From positions 1-64,000 of the forward strand of contig NZ_QXJP01000009.1 of assembly GCF_004115085.1 (NCBI RefSeq): 64,000 nucleotides of DNA, in the 5' to 3' direction. The notes under the pieces are model-generated. The model made no database searches. It saw only the letters and a program-made list of their open reading frames with translations, and had not been told where the DNA came from. This stretch comes from Longirhabdus pacifica. GTDB lineage: Bacteria; Bacillota; Bacilli; Paenibacillales; DSM-105158. Position 1 is the stretch's first letter; every line of letters begins with the position of its first letter. The position numbers and the translations under genes are program-made. Of the stretch, positions 54,552-64,000 are shown piece by piece.

Positions 54552-55451
54552 TTATAATGTTTGTTCTCTAATTTCATCTATGAAGGTTGTAGCAGCTTTG
54601 GATAAGTATCGCTCTTGTTGATAACCAATCACGATAGTACGTGTAGGAGCGCCTTCTATTTTACTATAATGAGGAACCAAGTCCCCTCGCTGTGAATGAC
54701 GGATCATATCTGGTACAAAAGCAATTCCCATTCCTGCTGCCACGAGAGCTTGTACTGTTTCAATATTGCTGCTTTCAAATACGATATTAGGTTCAAAGCC
54801 AGCTTGTCTGCATAAACTTAATGTAATGTTTCGAAAGCCTTGTCCTTGTTTTAGAACAATAAAAGGCTCTTCTTTTAGCTTGCGAATAGAAACTCTTTCA
54901 TGTAATGTATTCTCGGAATGTGAATGTAGTGCATGCCCTTCTGGTAAAGCTAAATAAATTTCTTCTGTAATAAGAGGTTTATAGGATAGAGATGGCTCTT
55001 GTATTGGTAAGGTAAGCAAACAAATATCTACTTTACCTTGAGTCAATAGCTGCTCTAATGTAGAAGATGCTTCTTCCACTAAATTAATTTCAATACCAGG
55101 ATAACGCTGCTGAAAGGAAGGCAACACTTTAGGTAAAATGTAGGAACCCGTAATAGGCAAGCTACCAATCGTTAATTTTCCTTTCTTCATACCTGACATA
55201 TCTTCTAATTCATTGGTTAGAGCAAGTACAAGGTCTAAAATTTTCTCGGATCGTTTAATGAATACTTCTCCAGCTGGTGTCAATTCCACTCGATTTGTAC
55301 TACGCTTAAATAACGTCACACCAAGCTCGCTTTCCAACTTGGCTAACTGTTGGCTTAATGAAGGCTGAGCAATGTGAAGTTGTTCCGCTGCTCTAGAAAA
55401 ATTTTTCTGTTCCGCAATGTTGAGCACATACCTCATATGTCTTAATTCCAT
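54552..55451 (-). CDS. LysR-family regulator
   Basis: 299 residues. Helix-turn-helix: MELRHMRYVLNIAEQKNFSRAAEQLHIAQPSLSQQLAKLE. The effector domain follows (GKLTIGSLPITGSYILPKVLPSFQ, VDICLLTLPI, LVAAGMGIAFVPDMI). It is divergent from leuCD with a 139-base gap that contains dyads such as ATCTATCACGATTATAGAT, so it may control leuCD, but other targets are possible. Confidence 0.92.
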   Translation of the reverse strand: MELRHMRYVLNIAEQKNFSRAAEQLHIAQPSLSQQLAKLESELGVTLFKRSTNRVELTPAGEVFIKRSEKILDLVLALTNELEDMSGMKKGKLTIGSLPITGSYILPKVLPSFQQRYPGIEINLVEEASSTLEQLLTQGKVDICLLTLPIQEPSLSYKPLITEEIYLALPEGHALHSHSENTLHERVSIRKLKEEPFIVLKQGQGFRNITLSLCRQAGFEPNIVFESSNIETVQALVAAGMGIAFVPDMIRHSQRGDLVPHYSKIEGAPTRTIVIGYQQERYLSKAATTFIDEIREQTL

Positions 55452-55590
55452 GAGTATATCTCCTTTTCTACTCCATTATAGTATTATAGTTTCAATCTAT
55501 CACGATTATAGATATTATATCTTGGATCAATGAGAAAAGAAATGATAACATGTGTTTAACTACTTTAATAAGACGTGTAGGTGATAAAAA

Positions 55591-56994
55591 ATGAGTAAAA
55601 CATTATATGAAAAAATTTGGAATAACCATGTCATCATCGAAGAAGAGCATAAACCAAGCATTATTTATATTGATTTGCATTTAGTGCATGAAGTAACTTC
55701 ACCACAAGCATTTGAAGGTTTGAGATTAGCAAACAGAAAGGTTCGCAGACCTGATTTGACCGTTGCGACGATAGATCACAATGTACCAACGAAAGATCGC
55801 TTTAACATTAAAGATCCGATATCCAAACAACAAATTGATGCGTTGAGCCGTAATTGTAAGGAGTTTGGTGTGAAGCTATACGATTTACATGATGTCGATC
55901 AAGGCGTTGTGCATGTTATGGGACCAGAACTTGGGCTAACTCATCCAGGAAAAACGATCGTATGCGGAGATAGTCATACTTCTACGCACGGTGCTTTCGG
56001 TGCACTAGCTTTCGGTATTGGTACGAGTGAAGTGGAACACGTGCTTGCTACACAATGTTTGCATCAAGCAAAATCTAAAACAATGGAAGTGCGTATTACA
56101 GGTGAGCTAAAGCCAGGATTAACGGCAAAAGATATTATACTTGGCATTATTGCAGAGCATGGAACAGACTTCGCTACGGGATATGTTATCGAATATACAG
56201 GAGAAGTTATTTCCAACCTTACGATGGAAGAAAGAATGACGATATGCAATATGTCGATTGAAGCAGGAGCAAGGGCGGGATTAATTGCACCGGATGAGAC
56301 GACATTTGAATATTTAAAAGGAAGAGAATATGCACCAACTGGAGCTGACTTTGAACAAGCGGTGCAACAGTGGAATGAACTGCGCAGTGATGAAGGAGCA
56401 GTCTACGATAAGTGTATTCAATTTGATGCTGCTGCACTCGTTCCACAAGTAACATGGGGCACGAGCCCAGGAATGGGGACAGATGTAGATAAAGTGGTTC
56501 CTGATCCAGCGGCTTTTACAACAGAAAACGAGCGCAAAGCAGCGGAAAAAGCGTTGGAGTATATGGGATTAGCGCCAAATACAAAAATGACAGATATTAA
56601 AATTGATAGAGTATTTATCGGTTCTTGTACGAATGGTAGGATAGAAGATTTAAGAGCGGCAGCGAAAGTAGTGAAGGGATACCACGTATCGAGCCATGTC
56701 AATGCGATGGTTGTACCAGGTTCAGGAAGAGTGAAGATTCAAGCAGAAAAAGAAGGGCTAGATAAGATCTTTATCGATGCAGGCTTTGAATGGCGTGATG
56801 CTGGTTGCTCCATGTGCTTGGCGATGAACCCAGATTATTTGGAGCCAGGTGAACGATGTGCTTCTACATCCAATCGGAATTTCGAAGGAAGACAAGGAAG
56901 AGACGGCAGAACACACCTTGTTTCTCCAGCTATGGCGGCTTCGGCAGCAATTAAAGGGAAATTCGTTGACGTTAGAAACTGGGACTTTTTATAG
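55591..56994 (+). CDS. leuC: 3-isopropylmalate dehydratase large subunit
   Basis: 467 residues. Aconitase-type: [48 protein letters not shown] and [13 protein letters not shown] provide the three Fe-S cysteines. Isomerises 2- to 3-isopropylmalate in leucine synthesis. leuA and leuB are not adjacent, which is unusual for Bacillales, where leuABCD often sit together. Confidence 0.96.
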   Translation: MSKTLYEKIWNNHVIIEEEHKPSIIYIDLHLVHEVTSPQAFEGLRLANRKVRRPDLTVATIDHNVPTKDRFNIKDPISKQQIDALSRNCKEFGVKLYDLHDVDQGVVHVMGPELGLTHPGKTIVCGDSHTSTHGAFGALAFGIGTSEVEHVLATQCLHQAKSKTMEVRITGELKPGLTAKDIILGIIAEHGTDFATGYVIEYTGEVISNLTMEERMTICNMSIEAGARAGLIAPDETTFEYLKGREYAPTGADFEQAVQQWNELRSDEGAVYDKCIQFDAAALVPQVTWGTSPGMGTDVDKVVPDPAAFTTENERKAAEKALEYMGLAPNTKMTDIKIDRVFIGSCTNGRIEDLRAAAKVVKGYHVSSHVNAMVVPGSGRVKIQAEKEGLDKIFIDAGFEWRDAGCSMCLAMNPDYLEPGERCASTSNRNFEGRQGRDGRTHLVSPAMAASAAIKGKFVDVRNWDFL

Positions 56995-57018
56995 ATCATA
57001 GAGAAGGAGAGATGGGGA

Positions 57019-57612
57019 ATGGAAGCTTTTAAACAACATAAAGGTTTAGTAGCACCTGTTGATCGGGTAAATGTAGATACGGATGCGATTATACCAAAGC
57101 AATTTTTGAAGCGAATTGAAAGAACGGGATTTGGTCAATATTTATTTTACGAATGGCGGTTCACGCTGGACGGGAAAGTGAAAGAAGATTTTTCTTTGAA
57201 TCAAAATAAATATGAAGGGGCATCCATTCTAGTTTCACGTGCGAATTTTGGCTGCGGATCATCGAGAGAACACGCACCTTGGGCGATATTGGATTATGGT
57301 TTCAAAGTCGTGATTGCACCATCTTTTGCTGATATTTTCTATAATAACTGCTTTAAAAACGGTATTCTACCTATTGTATTAAGTGAGGAAGAAGTAGAAA
57401 CATTGTTCCAAGCAACAGCCAAGCAAGACGGATACGCCTTACACATTGACTTAGAGCAAAAAATCATCTCAGACAATGCAGGATTGCAGATTCAGTTTGA
57501 CTTAGATGAACATAGAAGACAGTACTTATTGCAAGGGCTAGATGATATTGCACTCACTTTAAAATATGAAGAGAAAATAGCAGCATATGAAAAGCAGCAA
57601 CCTGCTATATAA
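57019..57612 (+). CDS. leuD: 3-isopropylmalate dehydratase small subunit
   Basis: 197 residues, 24 bases after leuC, with GAAGGAGA upstream. DRVNVDTDAIIPKQFLKRIERTGFG, NFGCGSSREHAPWAILDYGF and ADIFYNNCFKNGILPI are diagnostic. Forms the heterodimer with LeuC. Its stop codon lies within the edge of a truncated dispersed repeat. Confidence 0.96.
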   Translation: MEAFKQHKGLVAPVDRVNVDTDAIIPKQFLKRIERTGFGQYLFYEWRFTLDGKVKEDFSLNQNKYEGASILVSRANFGCGSSREHAPWAILDYGFKVVIAPSFADIFYNNCFKNGILPIVLSEEEVETLFQATAKQDGYALHIDLEQKIISDNAGLQIQFDLDEHRRQYLLQGLDDIALTLKYEEKIAAYEKQQPAI

Positions 57613-57665
57613 AGTGAAGAAATAATGAGATATAAGTTTACGCCTCAGCTGCTAGGCGTAGCAGA
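57606..57665 (-). repeat. Dispersed repeat, truncated copy F
   Basis: TATATAA start, GAAGAAATAATGAGAT, then ACGCCTCAGCTGCTAGGCGTA. It matches the first ~55 bases of the element and then diverges. The terminal TATATAA overlaps the leuD stop codon. Confidence 0.65.
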
Positions 57666-57689
57666 AAAAGAATGTGGATGCACAAATGA

Positions 57690-57738
57690 GCCTATACGAT
57701 GTTTCGTTTCACTAAGCGAAATCTTTCCTATAGGCTTA
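57690..57738 (+). terminator. Probable leuD terminator
   Basis: AGCCTATA and TATAGGCT form the base of a stem, with TTTCG/CGAAA inside. There is no strong T run, so efficiency is uncertain. Confidence 0.5.
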
Positions 57739-57865
57739 TTCACATTGTAATCCCTCTATTGTTATAAATGAAAGGTAAATTTACGCAACTTTCTATGAAA
57801 AAAAACGTCTAATATAAAGGTATATAAGATAACACAGAAAATATACACCATTGGGGGAGGGAGCT

Positions 57866-59164
57866 ATGTTAAAGAAATTACTATCATGTGGTCTAATTAT
57901 TGCAGTAAGCACATTTGCATTTACACCGCACTTACTTGCTGCTAGTTCGGAAGAGAAACTAGTTGTGAATGGGAAGGAAATAACGCCGAAACATCCATTG
58001 TTGATAAAAAAAGGCGATCCTTTTATGTCATTGGAAACATTATCATCGATAGAAACGTTTGATACTACAAGTAAAATTGGGGATGTCGTAACGATCGAGA
58101 TGGATGATGTCGAGCTGGAATACGACTTGGATGATAACACATTCACTGTAAACGACGAGAAGGTAAACACATCATCAAAACCATTCGAAGAGCAAGGCAC
58201 AGTATACATACCTGTAAAGGATTGGGAAAGTTATATAGGATTTGATGTTGTGTATGATGATATGTCCGACAACACTTATGTTTTCTTAAAAGAGAAAAAT
58301 CCAGTTCAACCAGCAACCAGTAAACTACTAAACATCGAAGTAAGTGGAGATGAAGTATACTGGGATACTAGCTATTATGTGGAACCAGAAATAACGAGAT
58401 GGAAAGACCCACAGCGAATGCACATTGATTTACCAAATACGGAGCTTTCAAGCGACTTGAAAAACAATGCTACGATGAGTGTAAACAATGATTGGGTTCA
58501 ATCTGTACGTTTTGAGCAACTAGATAGTACCGCTAGGATTATACTAGATTTATATGAAAAAATAGATTACGAGATCGATGCTAATGCGGTGCAACGTGAT
58601 GTGATGATGACGATGTCGGAATATCATTTTAAAATTGTACTGGATGCTGGACATGGGGATCATGATCCTGGGGCAAGAGGGCACAGCGGTGGCCATGAGA
58701 AAGATTTTGTACTCAGTGTAACGACGAAAGTGGAAGATTTACTGAGACAAGAAGAGGATGTTACGGTCTATATGACGCGACAGGACGATACGTTCGTTGA
58801 GTTATATGATAGAGGAAATTTGGCCAACGAAGTAAATGCTGATTTGTTTATCTCTATTCATGGTAATGCACATGATAAAGAGTCGATTAATGGTACAGAA
58901 ACATATTATTGGCAAGATGAAAGTTTAGAATTTGCAAGTATCGTACATGAAGAATTAATAGAAACAACAGGATTTGTAGATCGTGGCGTGAAGAAAACCA
59001 ACTTTAAAGTGATTAGAGTGGCACAGATGCCAGGCGTACTGTTGGAAATAGGTTTTCTAACCAATCCTGGAGATGAAGCCGCAATGTTAAACGAACAGTT
59101 TCAAGTAAGAGTAGCTGAAGCCATTGTCGATGCAATAAAAACATATTTTGAAATGGAAGTATAA
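57866..59164 (+). CDS. Secreted N-acetylmuramoyl-L-alanine amidase
   Basis: 432 residues from ATG 57866 after GGGGGAGGG. Signal peptide LLSCGLIIAVSTFAFTPHLLA. Domains: a copper-amine-oxidase-like N-terminal fold (~35-150), an AMIN domain (~155-245), and an Amidase_3 domain (~250-432). Zinc ligands appear in LDAGHGDHDPG, GGHEKDF and ISIHGNA, and the catalytic Glu in VLLEIGFLTN. Cuts the amide bond between glycan and stem peptide in the cell wall. The S-layer-like gene that follows suggests a shared cell-envelope role. Confidence 0.93.
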   Translation: MLKKLLSCGLIIAVSTFAFTPHLLAASSEEKLVVNGKEITPKHPLLIKKGDPFMSLETLSSIETFDTTSKIGDVVTIEMDDVELEYDLDDNTFTVNDEKVNTSSKPFEEQGTVYIPVKDWESYIGFDVVYDDMSDNTYVFLKEKNPVQPATSKLLNIEVSGDEVYWDTSYYVEPEITRWKDPQRMHIDLPNTELSSDLKNNATMSVNNDWVQSVRFEQLDSTARIILDLYEKIDYEIDANAVQRDVMMTMSEYHFKIVLDAGHGDHDPGARGHSGGHEKDFVLSVTTKVEDLLRQEEDVTVYMTRQDDTFVELYDRGNLANEVNADLFISIHGNAHDKESINGTETYYWQDESLEFASIVHEELIETTGFVDRGVKKTNFKVIRVAQMPGVLLEIGFLTNPGDEAAMLNEQFQVRVAEAIVDAIKTYFEMEV

Positions 59165-59199
59165 TTAGCTTGTCAACCATATAGAAAGGGATGATTTTT

Positions 59200-61848
59200 T
59201 TGAAAAGAAAGAGTTTATCCGTATTACTTACACTATCTTTAATTTTATCTGCATTTGCTTCCTTTGGAACATCTGCACAAGCAGCAAGTATAAAGACGAA
59301 GTTCCCAGATGTTAAAAATGAACATTGGGCGATTATGCATATTTACAAACTAGCAGCACTCGGTGTCATTTCTGGTGATAGCAATGGGAAATTTAGACCA
59401 GAAGATAAAGTGAGACAACAAGATGTTATTATCATGGCGCTTCGTTACATGGGGTACTCTGATGATGATATTAGTAAAGAACTTAGCAACAAAAGATTCA
59501 CATTGGATGTGGAAGTAGATGACTATGCAAAAGACGAAGTGTTTTTTGCAACAGAAATAGGATTACTTGATCTAGAAGAAGAGAAAATGATACTAGAAGA
59601 CGATGAAAAGTTCGGAACAAAGTCAGCATCCAGAGAATGGGCGTCGAAAATTTTAATCCGCGTTATCGATAAAGAAGATGAGATCGATAACATGGAAGAC
59701 AAATTAGGAACTTTTACCGACCGTTCTGAAGTTAGTGATTGGGCAGAGTCTTATATGAATGCTGCAGTAAACTTAGAATTAATTAGAGGAATGAACAGTG
59801 GAAAGCTGGCTCCCAAAAATAACGTAACAAGAGCACAAATGGCTACGCTTTTAAGTCAAGCAGATGATTATGTAGATTTAGGAGACTTGCATATAACAGG
59901 AAGAGTCAATAGTATCACCGAAGATAGCATTTCTGTGATCGACAGTGAAGGGGATGTGCAAGAGTTTGACTTAAACGTAACGACAAACTATTTTTATAAT
60001 AACAAAAAAGTAACACAAGATGAGATTGAATCTTTTTATGAAGTGGCCGTTATTGCACACAGTAACACAGCTTACTATGTTGAAATCTTAAATAAAAGTA
60101 AGTACCAAGTGCATGAAGGTATCCTTTATGATGTGGACTATGATGATAAAACGATTACGTTAGACCAAGACGGTAAATTGAACGACTATACTTTCATGTC
60201 TTCCACTACATTTGTAGACAACGATGGGAAAGGATTAAACTTCAGTGATTTAATTACGAAGAGTCAAGTAAAACTGAACTATGATCCGCAAAGTGACGAT
60301 GGGAAAATTAAACAAATTGTCCTCGTTCAAGCACCTGTGAGTAAAAAATCAAAAGGTACGATCGTAAAAATAGAAGATGACGAAATTTCCATTCATGATA
60401 AAGAAAACAATGAAATAGAAACATATGAAGTTGCGGATGATATGAAAGTTGTGTATGGAGATAAAGAGTTAACAAGTGCACAGTTAGGATTGAAAGATGA
60501 AGTAGAATACATTGTAGAATCCGATGTATTGGAGAAAATTTCGATTACAGAACCGAATGAGCCGATAAGAGAAGTGAAAGAAGGATTTTTCATTAGCTTT
60601 TCATATGATAGTAGTCTCAATTCTAACATCTTAAACATTCGTATCAATGATCAGCCACAAGTTTACTACGTAAGTAAAGATGTAGCAGTCATTTTAGGTA
60701 GTCAAGATTATGCGACAGTAGAAGATTTATCTAGTAATGATTTATTACGTATTGAGCTAGATCAATACTCCAAAGTAACTAAAATTGAAGTACCAAACCG
60801 CAGCTTGGAATTTAGACAACTGCAAACGATAGATTTTATCTCTAGTGATACGATGAGAATGTTTTTTAAAGAAAGTAATGAATTGTATTATTATGATGAA
60901 AACACACCAGTATATGTTGATGATGAAGTATTGAACATCGTCGATGCCCTTGACGAAAATGAGTTGAAAGAAGGGCTTAAAGTCGATGTGATGGTGTCTG
61001 GTGATAAAATTTTCTCCATCACGGTGAATAACGATTATGATGGATTGATTACGGAAGTAAATCTAACGAAAAATACGATCACCATTAAGAGTAAAGATGA
61101 CACAGAAAGAGTATTTGACATGGGGTCTAACATCTCTGTATATCGCAGCGATGCTTCAACAGGAAATAAAAACAACTTGAAAGTAGGAGCTCCTGTACGT
61201 ATTACGTTAGATTCTCAGCAAGAGAAAGTGTCTAAAGTATACATCAAATCATTAATGTGGTATGAGATTACAGACATTAATACATCTTACAACGAATTAA
61301 AACTTGAAGATGCAAATGGAAAAGACAAGAAAGTAAAAGTGAATTCATCTTTCCTTATCTTCAACCAAAAAGGTGATTTAATTACATTAGCAGACTTAGA
61401 TGAAGGAGATACATTAATCGGCGTATACGTTGGAAAATCATTAAAAGAAGTGTACTTGAATGAATCTAAATCTGGTAGAGTAACAGATATGAACCAAAAC
61501 TTAGATACGTTCTCATTAGAAGATTACAACGGTCAAAACTATACGATTAAAAACGTATATGATGTAGACATTGACGTGCAAGATCGAGTGGAAGTATTAA
61601 CAGCAGCAGACCTTGTCTTGATTCAAGAAATTGAACCGATGGATAAAACGTTCTGGAAATTGTCCAACGACAAGCTATATGTAAAACGAAAAAATTTGCA
61701 AAATGAAAAATATATTTTTAGCATCTCTTCTCTTCTCACTGTAAAAGATGATGATGGAAATACGATTAAATTAAGTGATCTAGATGAAGGGGATAAAATT
61801 GAAATCTACGTAACAAATGGAGAAGTCGTTGAAATTGTACAGGACTAA
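59200..61848 (+). CDS. S-layer homology domain cell-surface protein
   Basis: 882 residues from TTG 59200, nine bases after AAAGGG; ATG 59191 touches that site. Signal peptide LLTLSLILSAFASFGTSAQA. Three SLH motifs near the N-terminus (FPDVKNEHWAIMHIYKLAALGVISG, a degenerate second, WAESYMNAAVNLELIRGM ending NNVTRAQMATLL) anchor to pyruvylated wall polymers. The remaining ~650 residues are a chain of ~70-residue beta-barrel-like repeats rich in Asp and Lys (pattern D-x-I-T-x2-D-G-x-V-x-x-Y, KVKVNSSF, DLDEGD). No enzyme motif visible. Likely an S-layer or adhesive protein. Confidence 0.88.
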   Translation: MKRKSLSVLLTLSLILSAFASFGTSAQAASIKTKFPDVKNEHWAIMHIYKLAALGVISGDSNGKFRPEDKVRQQDVIIMALRYMGYSDDDISKELSNKRFTLDVEVDDYAKDEVFFATEIGLLDLEEEKMILEDDEKFGTKSASREWASKILIRVIDKEDEIDNMEDKLGTFTDRSEVSDWAESYMNAAVNLELIRGMNSGKLAPKNNVTRAQMATLLSQADDYVDLGDLHITGRVNSITEDSISVIDSEGDVQEFDLNVTTNYFYNNKKVTQDEIESFYEVAVIAHSNTAYYVEILNKSKYQVHEGILYDVDYDDKTITLDQDGKLNDYTFMSSTTFVDNDGKGLNFSDLITKSQVKLNYDPQSDDGKIKQIVLVQAPVSKKSKGTIVKIEDDEISIHDKENNEIETYEVADDMKVVYGDKELTSAQLGLKDEVEYIVESDVLEKISITEPNEPIREVKEGFFISFSYDSSLNSNILNIRINDQPQVYYVSKDVAVILGSQDYATVEDLSSNDLLRIELDQYSKVTKIEVPNRSLEFRQLQTIDFISSDTMRMFFKESNELYYYDENTPVYVDDEVLNIVDALDENELKEGLKVDVMVSGDKIFSITVNNDYDGLITEVNLTKNTITIKSKDDTERVFDMGSNISVYRSDASTGNKNNLKVGAPVRITLDSQQEKVSKVYIKSLMWYEITDINTSYNELKLEDANGKDKKVKVNSSFLIFNQKGDLITLADLDEGDTLIGVYVGKSLKEVYLNESKSGRVTDMNQNLDTFSLEDYNGQNYTIKNVYDVDIDVQDRVEVLTAADLVLIQEIEPMDKTFWKLSNDKLYVKRKNLQNEKYIFSISSLLTVKDDDGNTIKLSDLDEGDKIEIYVTNGEVVEIVQD

Positions 61849-61880
61849 CTTCCCACACCTGCATGCTTCATTTACTAGGA

Positions 61881-61925
61881 AACCATTTTGTTCGCTTTTT
61901 ATACGAACAAAATGGTTTTTTTTGC
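61881..61925 (+). terminator. Perfect 14-bp terminator
   Basis: AACCATTTTGTTCG (61881-61894) pairs exactly with CGAACAAAATGGTT (61904-61917), followed by T residues. Confidence 0.88.
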
Positions 61926-61985
61926 TTGATTTGCTTACTGAATTCATATAAACTGTTGACGTATATGACGGATACAAAAACATAC

Positions 61986-62118
61986 TATATAAGTTGAATT
62001 AACTTGTTAAACCAACTTATTACCACTATGCATAAGATGGAGAAATCTCTATATCACAACCTTTGGACCTGGCTACTGAGGTGCAAACTTGTATCTTATT
62101 ATTTCTTCATCTTATATA
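61986..62118 (+). repeat. 133-bp dispersed repeat, copy E
   Basis: TATATAAG at the left end and CTTATATA at the right, same length as copy A. Located between the SLH gene terminator and endonuclease III. With 61926-61985 and 62119-62200 it fills an otherwise gene-free stretch. Confidence 0.8.
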
Positions 62119-62200
62119 TCAACCTATTAAGGTGCATTCCATGAGGAAATCAGATCATGCAACAGCGATGATAGGGAAATGAACCATGAAGGGAGACGTC

Positions 62201-62839
62201 ATGCTTACTTTAGTGCAAATAAGACGCGTTTTAGACACATTTGCTGAAATGTTTCCTGATGCGCATTGTGAATTGAATCATCAAAATCCGTTTGAACTAA
62301 CGATTGCCGTATTGCTATCTGCCCAGTGTACAGATGAAAAAGTAAATAAAGTGACGGCTTCTCTTTTTCAAAAATACAAAAAGCCAGAAGATTACTTAGC
62401 CGTTCCTTTAGGTGAGCTGGAGCAGGATATTAAGAGTTTAGGTTTATATCGTAATAAAGCAAAAAATATTCAAAAGCTATGTCAACTCTTACTTGATAAA
62501 TATGATGGACAAGTTCCAGAGCAGCATGAACAATTAGTAGAATTACCAGGGGTAGGTCGTAAGACAGCCAATGTCGTTGTATCCAATGCCTTTGGCGTAC
62601 CTGCGATTGCCGTAGATACACATGTCGAACGAGTGAGCAAAAGATTAGCTATCTGCAACTGGAAAGATTCTGTATTAGAAGTAGAAAAAAAGTTAATGAA
62701 AAAAGTTCCAAAAGAGGAATGGACACTCACGCATCATCGACTTATTTTTTTTGGTAGATATCATTGCAAAGCGCAAAACCCGCAATGTACAGCATGTCCA
62801 TTACTCGATATATGCAGGGAAGGTAAGAAAAGAGTGTAA
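62201..62839 (+). CDS. nth: Endonuclease III (DNA glycosylase/AP lyase)
   Basis: 212 residues from ATG 62201, after AAGGGAG; ATG 62186 overlaps that site. Helix-hairpin-helix LPGVGRKTANVVVSNAFG with the catalytic Lys, then the Asp in AVDTHVERVSKRL. The [4Fe-4S] Cys pattern CX6CX2CX5C is at the C-terminus (HCKAQNPQCTACPLLDIC). Repairs oxidised pyrimidines. In Bacillus it usually follows dnaD; here it does not. Confidence 0.96.
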   Translation: MLTLVQIRRVLDTFAEMFPDAHCELNHQNPFELTIAVLLSAQCTDEKVNKVTASLFQKYKKPEDYLAVPLGELEQDIKSLGLYRNKAKNIQKLCQLLLDKYDGQVPEQHEQLVELPGVGRKTANVVVSNAFGVPAIAVDTHVERVSKRLAICNWKDSVLEVEKKLMKKVPKEEWTLTHHRLIFFGRYHCKAQNPQCTACPLLDICREGKKRV

Positions 62840-62869
62840 GAGCTATCTACGTCATGGGAGAGAAAGTAA

Positions 62870-64000
62870 ATGAGCGAAATATTGTTGGAACAAAGTAAAA
62901 AACAGAATGAGCACCAACATCAAGATAGCAATGACAACTTGAAGGATAACTTGCATGCCATTGCAATTAAAATGAAGCTTGCTGAAGATGATGAACATGC
63001 TGCAAAAGTAAACCAATTAATAGAAAAGTGGGAGCAGAAAGAACTGTATATTGCTTTTTGTGGTCATTTTTCCGCTGGAAAGTCCAGCTTAATAAATCAA
63101 CTTTGTGGCAAACCATTACTACCTTCTAGTCCAATCCCAACAAGTGCTAATGTAGTTTCCATTCGCAGTGGTCAAACTGCACAAGCAAGTATGACTTATG
63201 TAGATACAGATGTGGTTAAGCAAGTGGATGTGCAGCAATTAGATGAGCATTGCTTAGATGGTGATATTTCTTCTATTACTATTCAATATCCACTGGCGGG
63301 GTTAGATGAACATACTGTATTACTCGATACTCCTGGTGTAGATTCTACGGATGAAAGGCATCAACTAGCCACAGAGTCAGCGTTGCACGTAGCAGATGTC
63401 ATTTTCTTCGTGATGGACTATAATCATGTACTGTCAGAACAAAACTTTTCTTTTGCAAAGCGGCTCTTAGATGACGGGAAAATCGTATTTTTTATCATTA
63501 ACCAGATCGATAAGCACGTATCAGAAGAACTTTCCATGCAAGATTTTGCGCAGCAAATAGAGGAAGCGTATGCCAACTGGGGTGTCGTTTCCTACGGCAA
63601 CATTTTTTTATCCAGTAAATATCCGCAGCACGAACGAAGTCAGTGGAAAGCATTCATGCAGTTAGTGCATACACTGCAACAACAAAAAAATGTGCTCATT
63701 CAACATAACAGTCAAGTTTCCGTGGACAAGATTATTTCTGAACACGGGGAAAAGAGAATGCAGCAGTTTGCAAAGCAGCGTGAAGCAATGGTTAGTCCCT
63801 TATCAGGCAGTGTCGAAGAAATAGAAGCAAGATGGGATACTTTGCAGCAGCAAAAACAAAGGATAATGGAACAAGAAGATCAGTCGCTCATGGAATTGAA
63901 AAATAAGGCCATGGACGTTATAAAAAATGCCAACATTATTCCTGCACAGACCAGGGAGTTGATGCATCGTTTTTTAGAAAGTCAACAGTCAAACTTTAAA
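62870..64000 (+). CDS. Dynamin-like GTPase, N-terminal part (cut by window end)
   Basis: 377 codons, open at the right edge. GTPase motifs: P-loop FCGHFSAGKSSLIN (G1), IPTSANVVSIRS (G2), LLDTPGVDST (G3) and NQIDKH (G4). A coiled helical region follows (QQQKQRIMEQEDQSL). It matches the N-terminal half of the Bacillus membrane-fusing dynamin DynA (YpbR), which has two dynamin units in one chain; the second unit would lie beyond the window. Confidence 0.88.
   Translation, partial: MSEILLEQSKKQNEHQHQDSNDNLKDNLHAIAIKMKLAEDDEHAAKVNQLIEKWEQKELYIAFCGHFSAGKSSLINQLCGKPLLPSSPIPTSANVVSIRSGQTAQASMTYVDTDVVKQVDVQQLDEHCLDGDISSITIQYPLAGLDEHTVLLDTPGVDSTDERHQLATESALHVADVIFFVMDYNHVLSEQNFSFAKRLLDDGKIVFFIINQIDKHVSEELSMQDFAQQIEEAYANWGVVSYGNIFLSSKYPQHERSQWKAFMQLVHTLQQQKNVLIQHNSQVSVDKIISEHGEKRMQQFAKQREAMVSPLSGSVEEIEARWDTLQQQKQRIMEQEDQSLMELKNKAMDVIKNANIIPAQTRELMHRFLESQQSNFK

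Noticed and set aside
55452-55590. T-box or leucine attenuator before leuC
   Set aside because: No T-box sequence or leader peptide with Leu codons is visible; the gap is short and shared with a divergent LysR gene.

Overview
The window is AT-rich, low-GC Bacillota DNA, most likely from a Bacillales species. Supporting signs are strong AGGAGG ribosome sites with frequent TTG and GTG starts, a PerR-type ahpCF operon, LacI, PadR and LysR regulators, S-layer homology and amidase proteins, and a Peptidase_G2 repeat protein. The enzymes for laminarin, chitin and maltose suggest a polysaccharide-degrading, soil or marine lifestyle. No rRNA, tRNA or CRISPR array was seen.

Region by region. (1) 1-3.3 kb is a polymorphic-toxin graveyard: the end of an Rhs protein with a small membrane protein after it, an orphan colicin-E5-like RNase tip with its probable immunity gene, a 37-bp direct repeat, and a Phd/RelE toxin-antitoxin pair. 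(2) 3.4-6.6 kb holds maltose phosphorylase and beta-phosphoglucomutase with LacI-type half-sites. (3) 6.6-11.2 kb is sparse: a GrpB protein, a decayed ABC ATPase, a Cys-rich basic protein, and a divergent Asp-box protein. (4) 11.3-30.3 kb is a biosynthetic locus. (5) 30.4-40 kb is a beta-1,3-glucan locus: GH81 endoglucanase with CBM56 modules, LacI regulator, ABC importer and GH1 beta-glucosidase. (6) 40.2-42.5 kb has four tandem paralogues of the Cys-rich basic protein. (7) 42.6-46.2 kb has ahpCF and an EamA transporter. (8) 46.3-48.5 kb is a 34-repeat HAEG protein. (9) 48.6-52.4 kb is a tandem duplication of a PadR/HAAS-DUF4097 pair. (10) 52.8-64 kb has a chitin LPMO, a LysR regulator divergent from leuCD, an amidase, an SLH protein, endonuclease III and the start of a dynamin-like GTPase.

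The main discovery candidate is the 11.3-30.3 kb locus. A 16-gene, mostly overlapping plus-strand operon contains three adenylate-forming ligases, three carrier proteins and three papain-fold acyltransferases of the BtrH/AsbE type. One ligase, one carrier and one transferase closely resemble petrobactin AsbC, AsbD and AsbE. The operon also has a BtrJ/PGM1-type ATP-grasp ligase, a Gfo/Idh oxidoreductase with a DegT aminotransferase (amino-sugar logic), a GT4 glycosyltransferase, an ABC exporter and a UbiC-like chorismate lyase. Divergently, the minus strand carries an unannotated 24-codon peptide gene ending in YKYKY, a hairpin terminator, a B12-binding radical SAM enzyme, and a chorismate mutase-DAHP synthase. 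The simplest reading is that chorismate is pulled to 4-hydroxybenzoate, activated onto a carrier, and joined with two other acyl groups to an amine scaffold. That scaffold could be an amino sugar or, more speculatively, the ribosomal peptide itself. I know of no described system with this combination, but this rests on memory, not a search.

A 133-bp dispersed repeat with TATATAAG ends occurs in five copies (9.6, 50.2, 52.2, 57.6 truncated, 62.0 kb).
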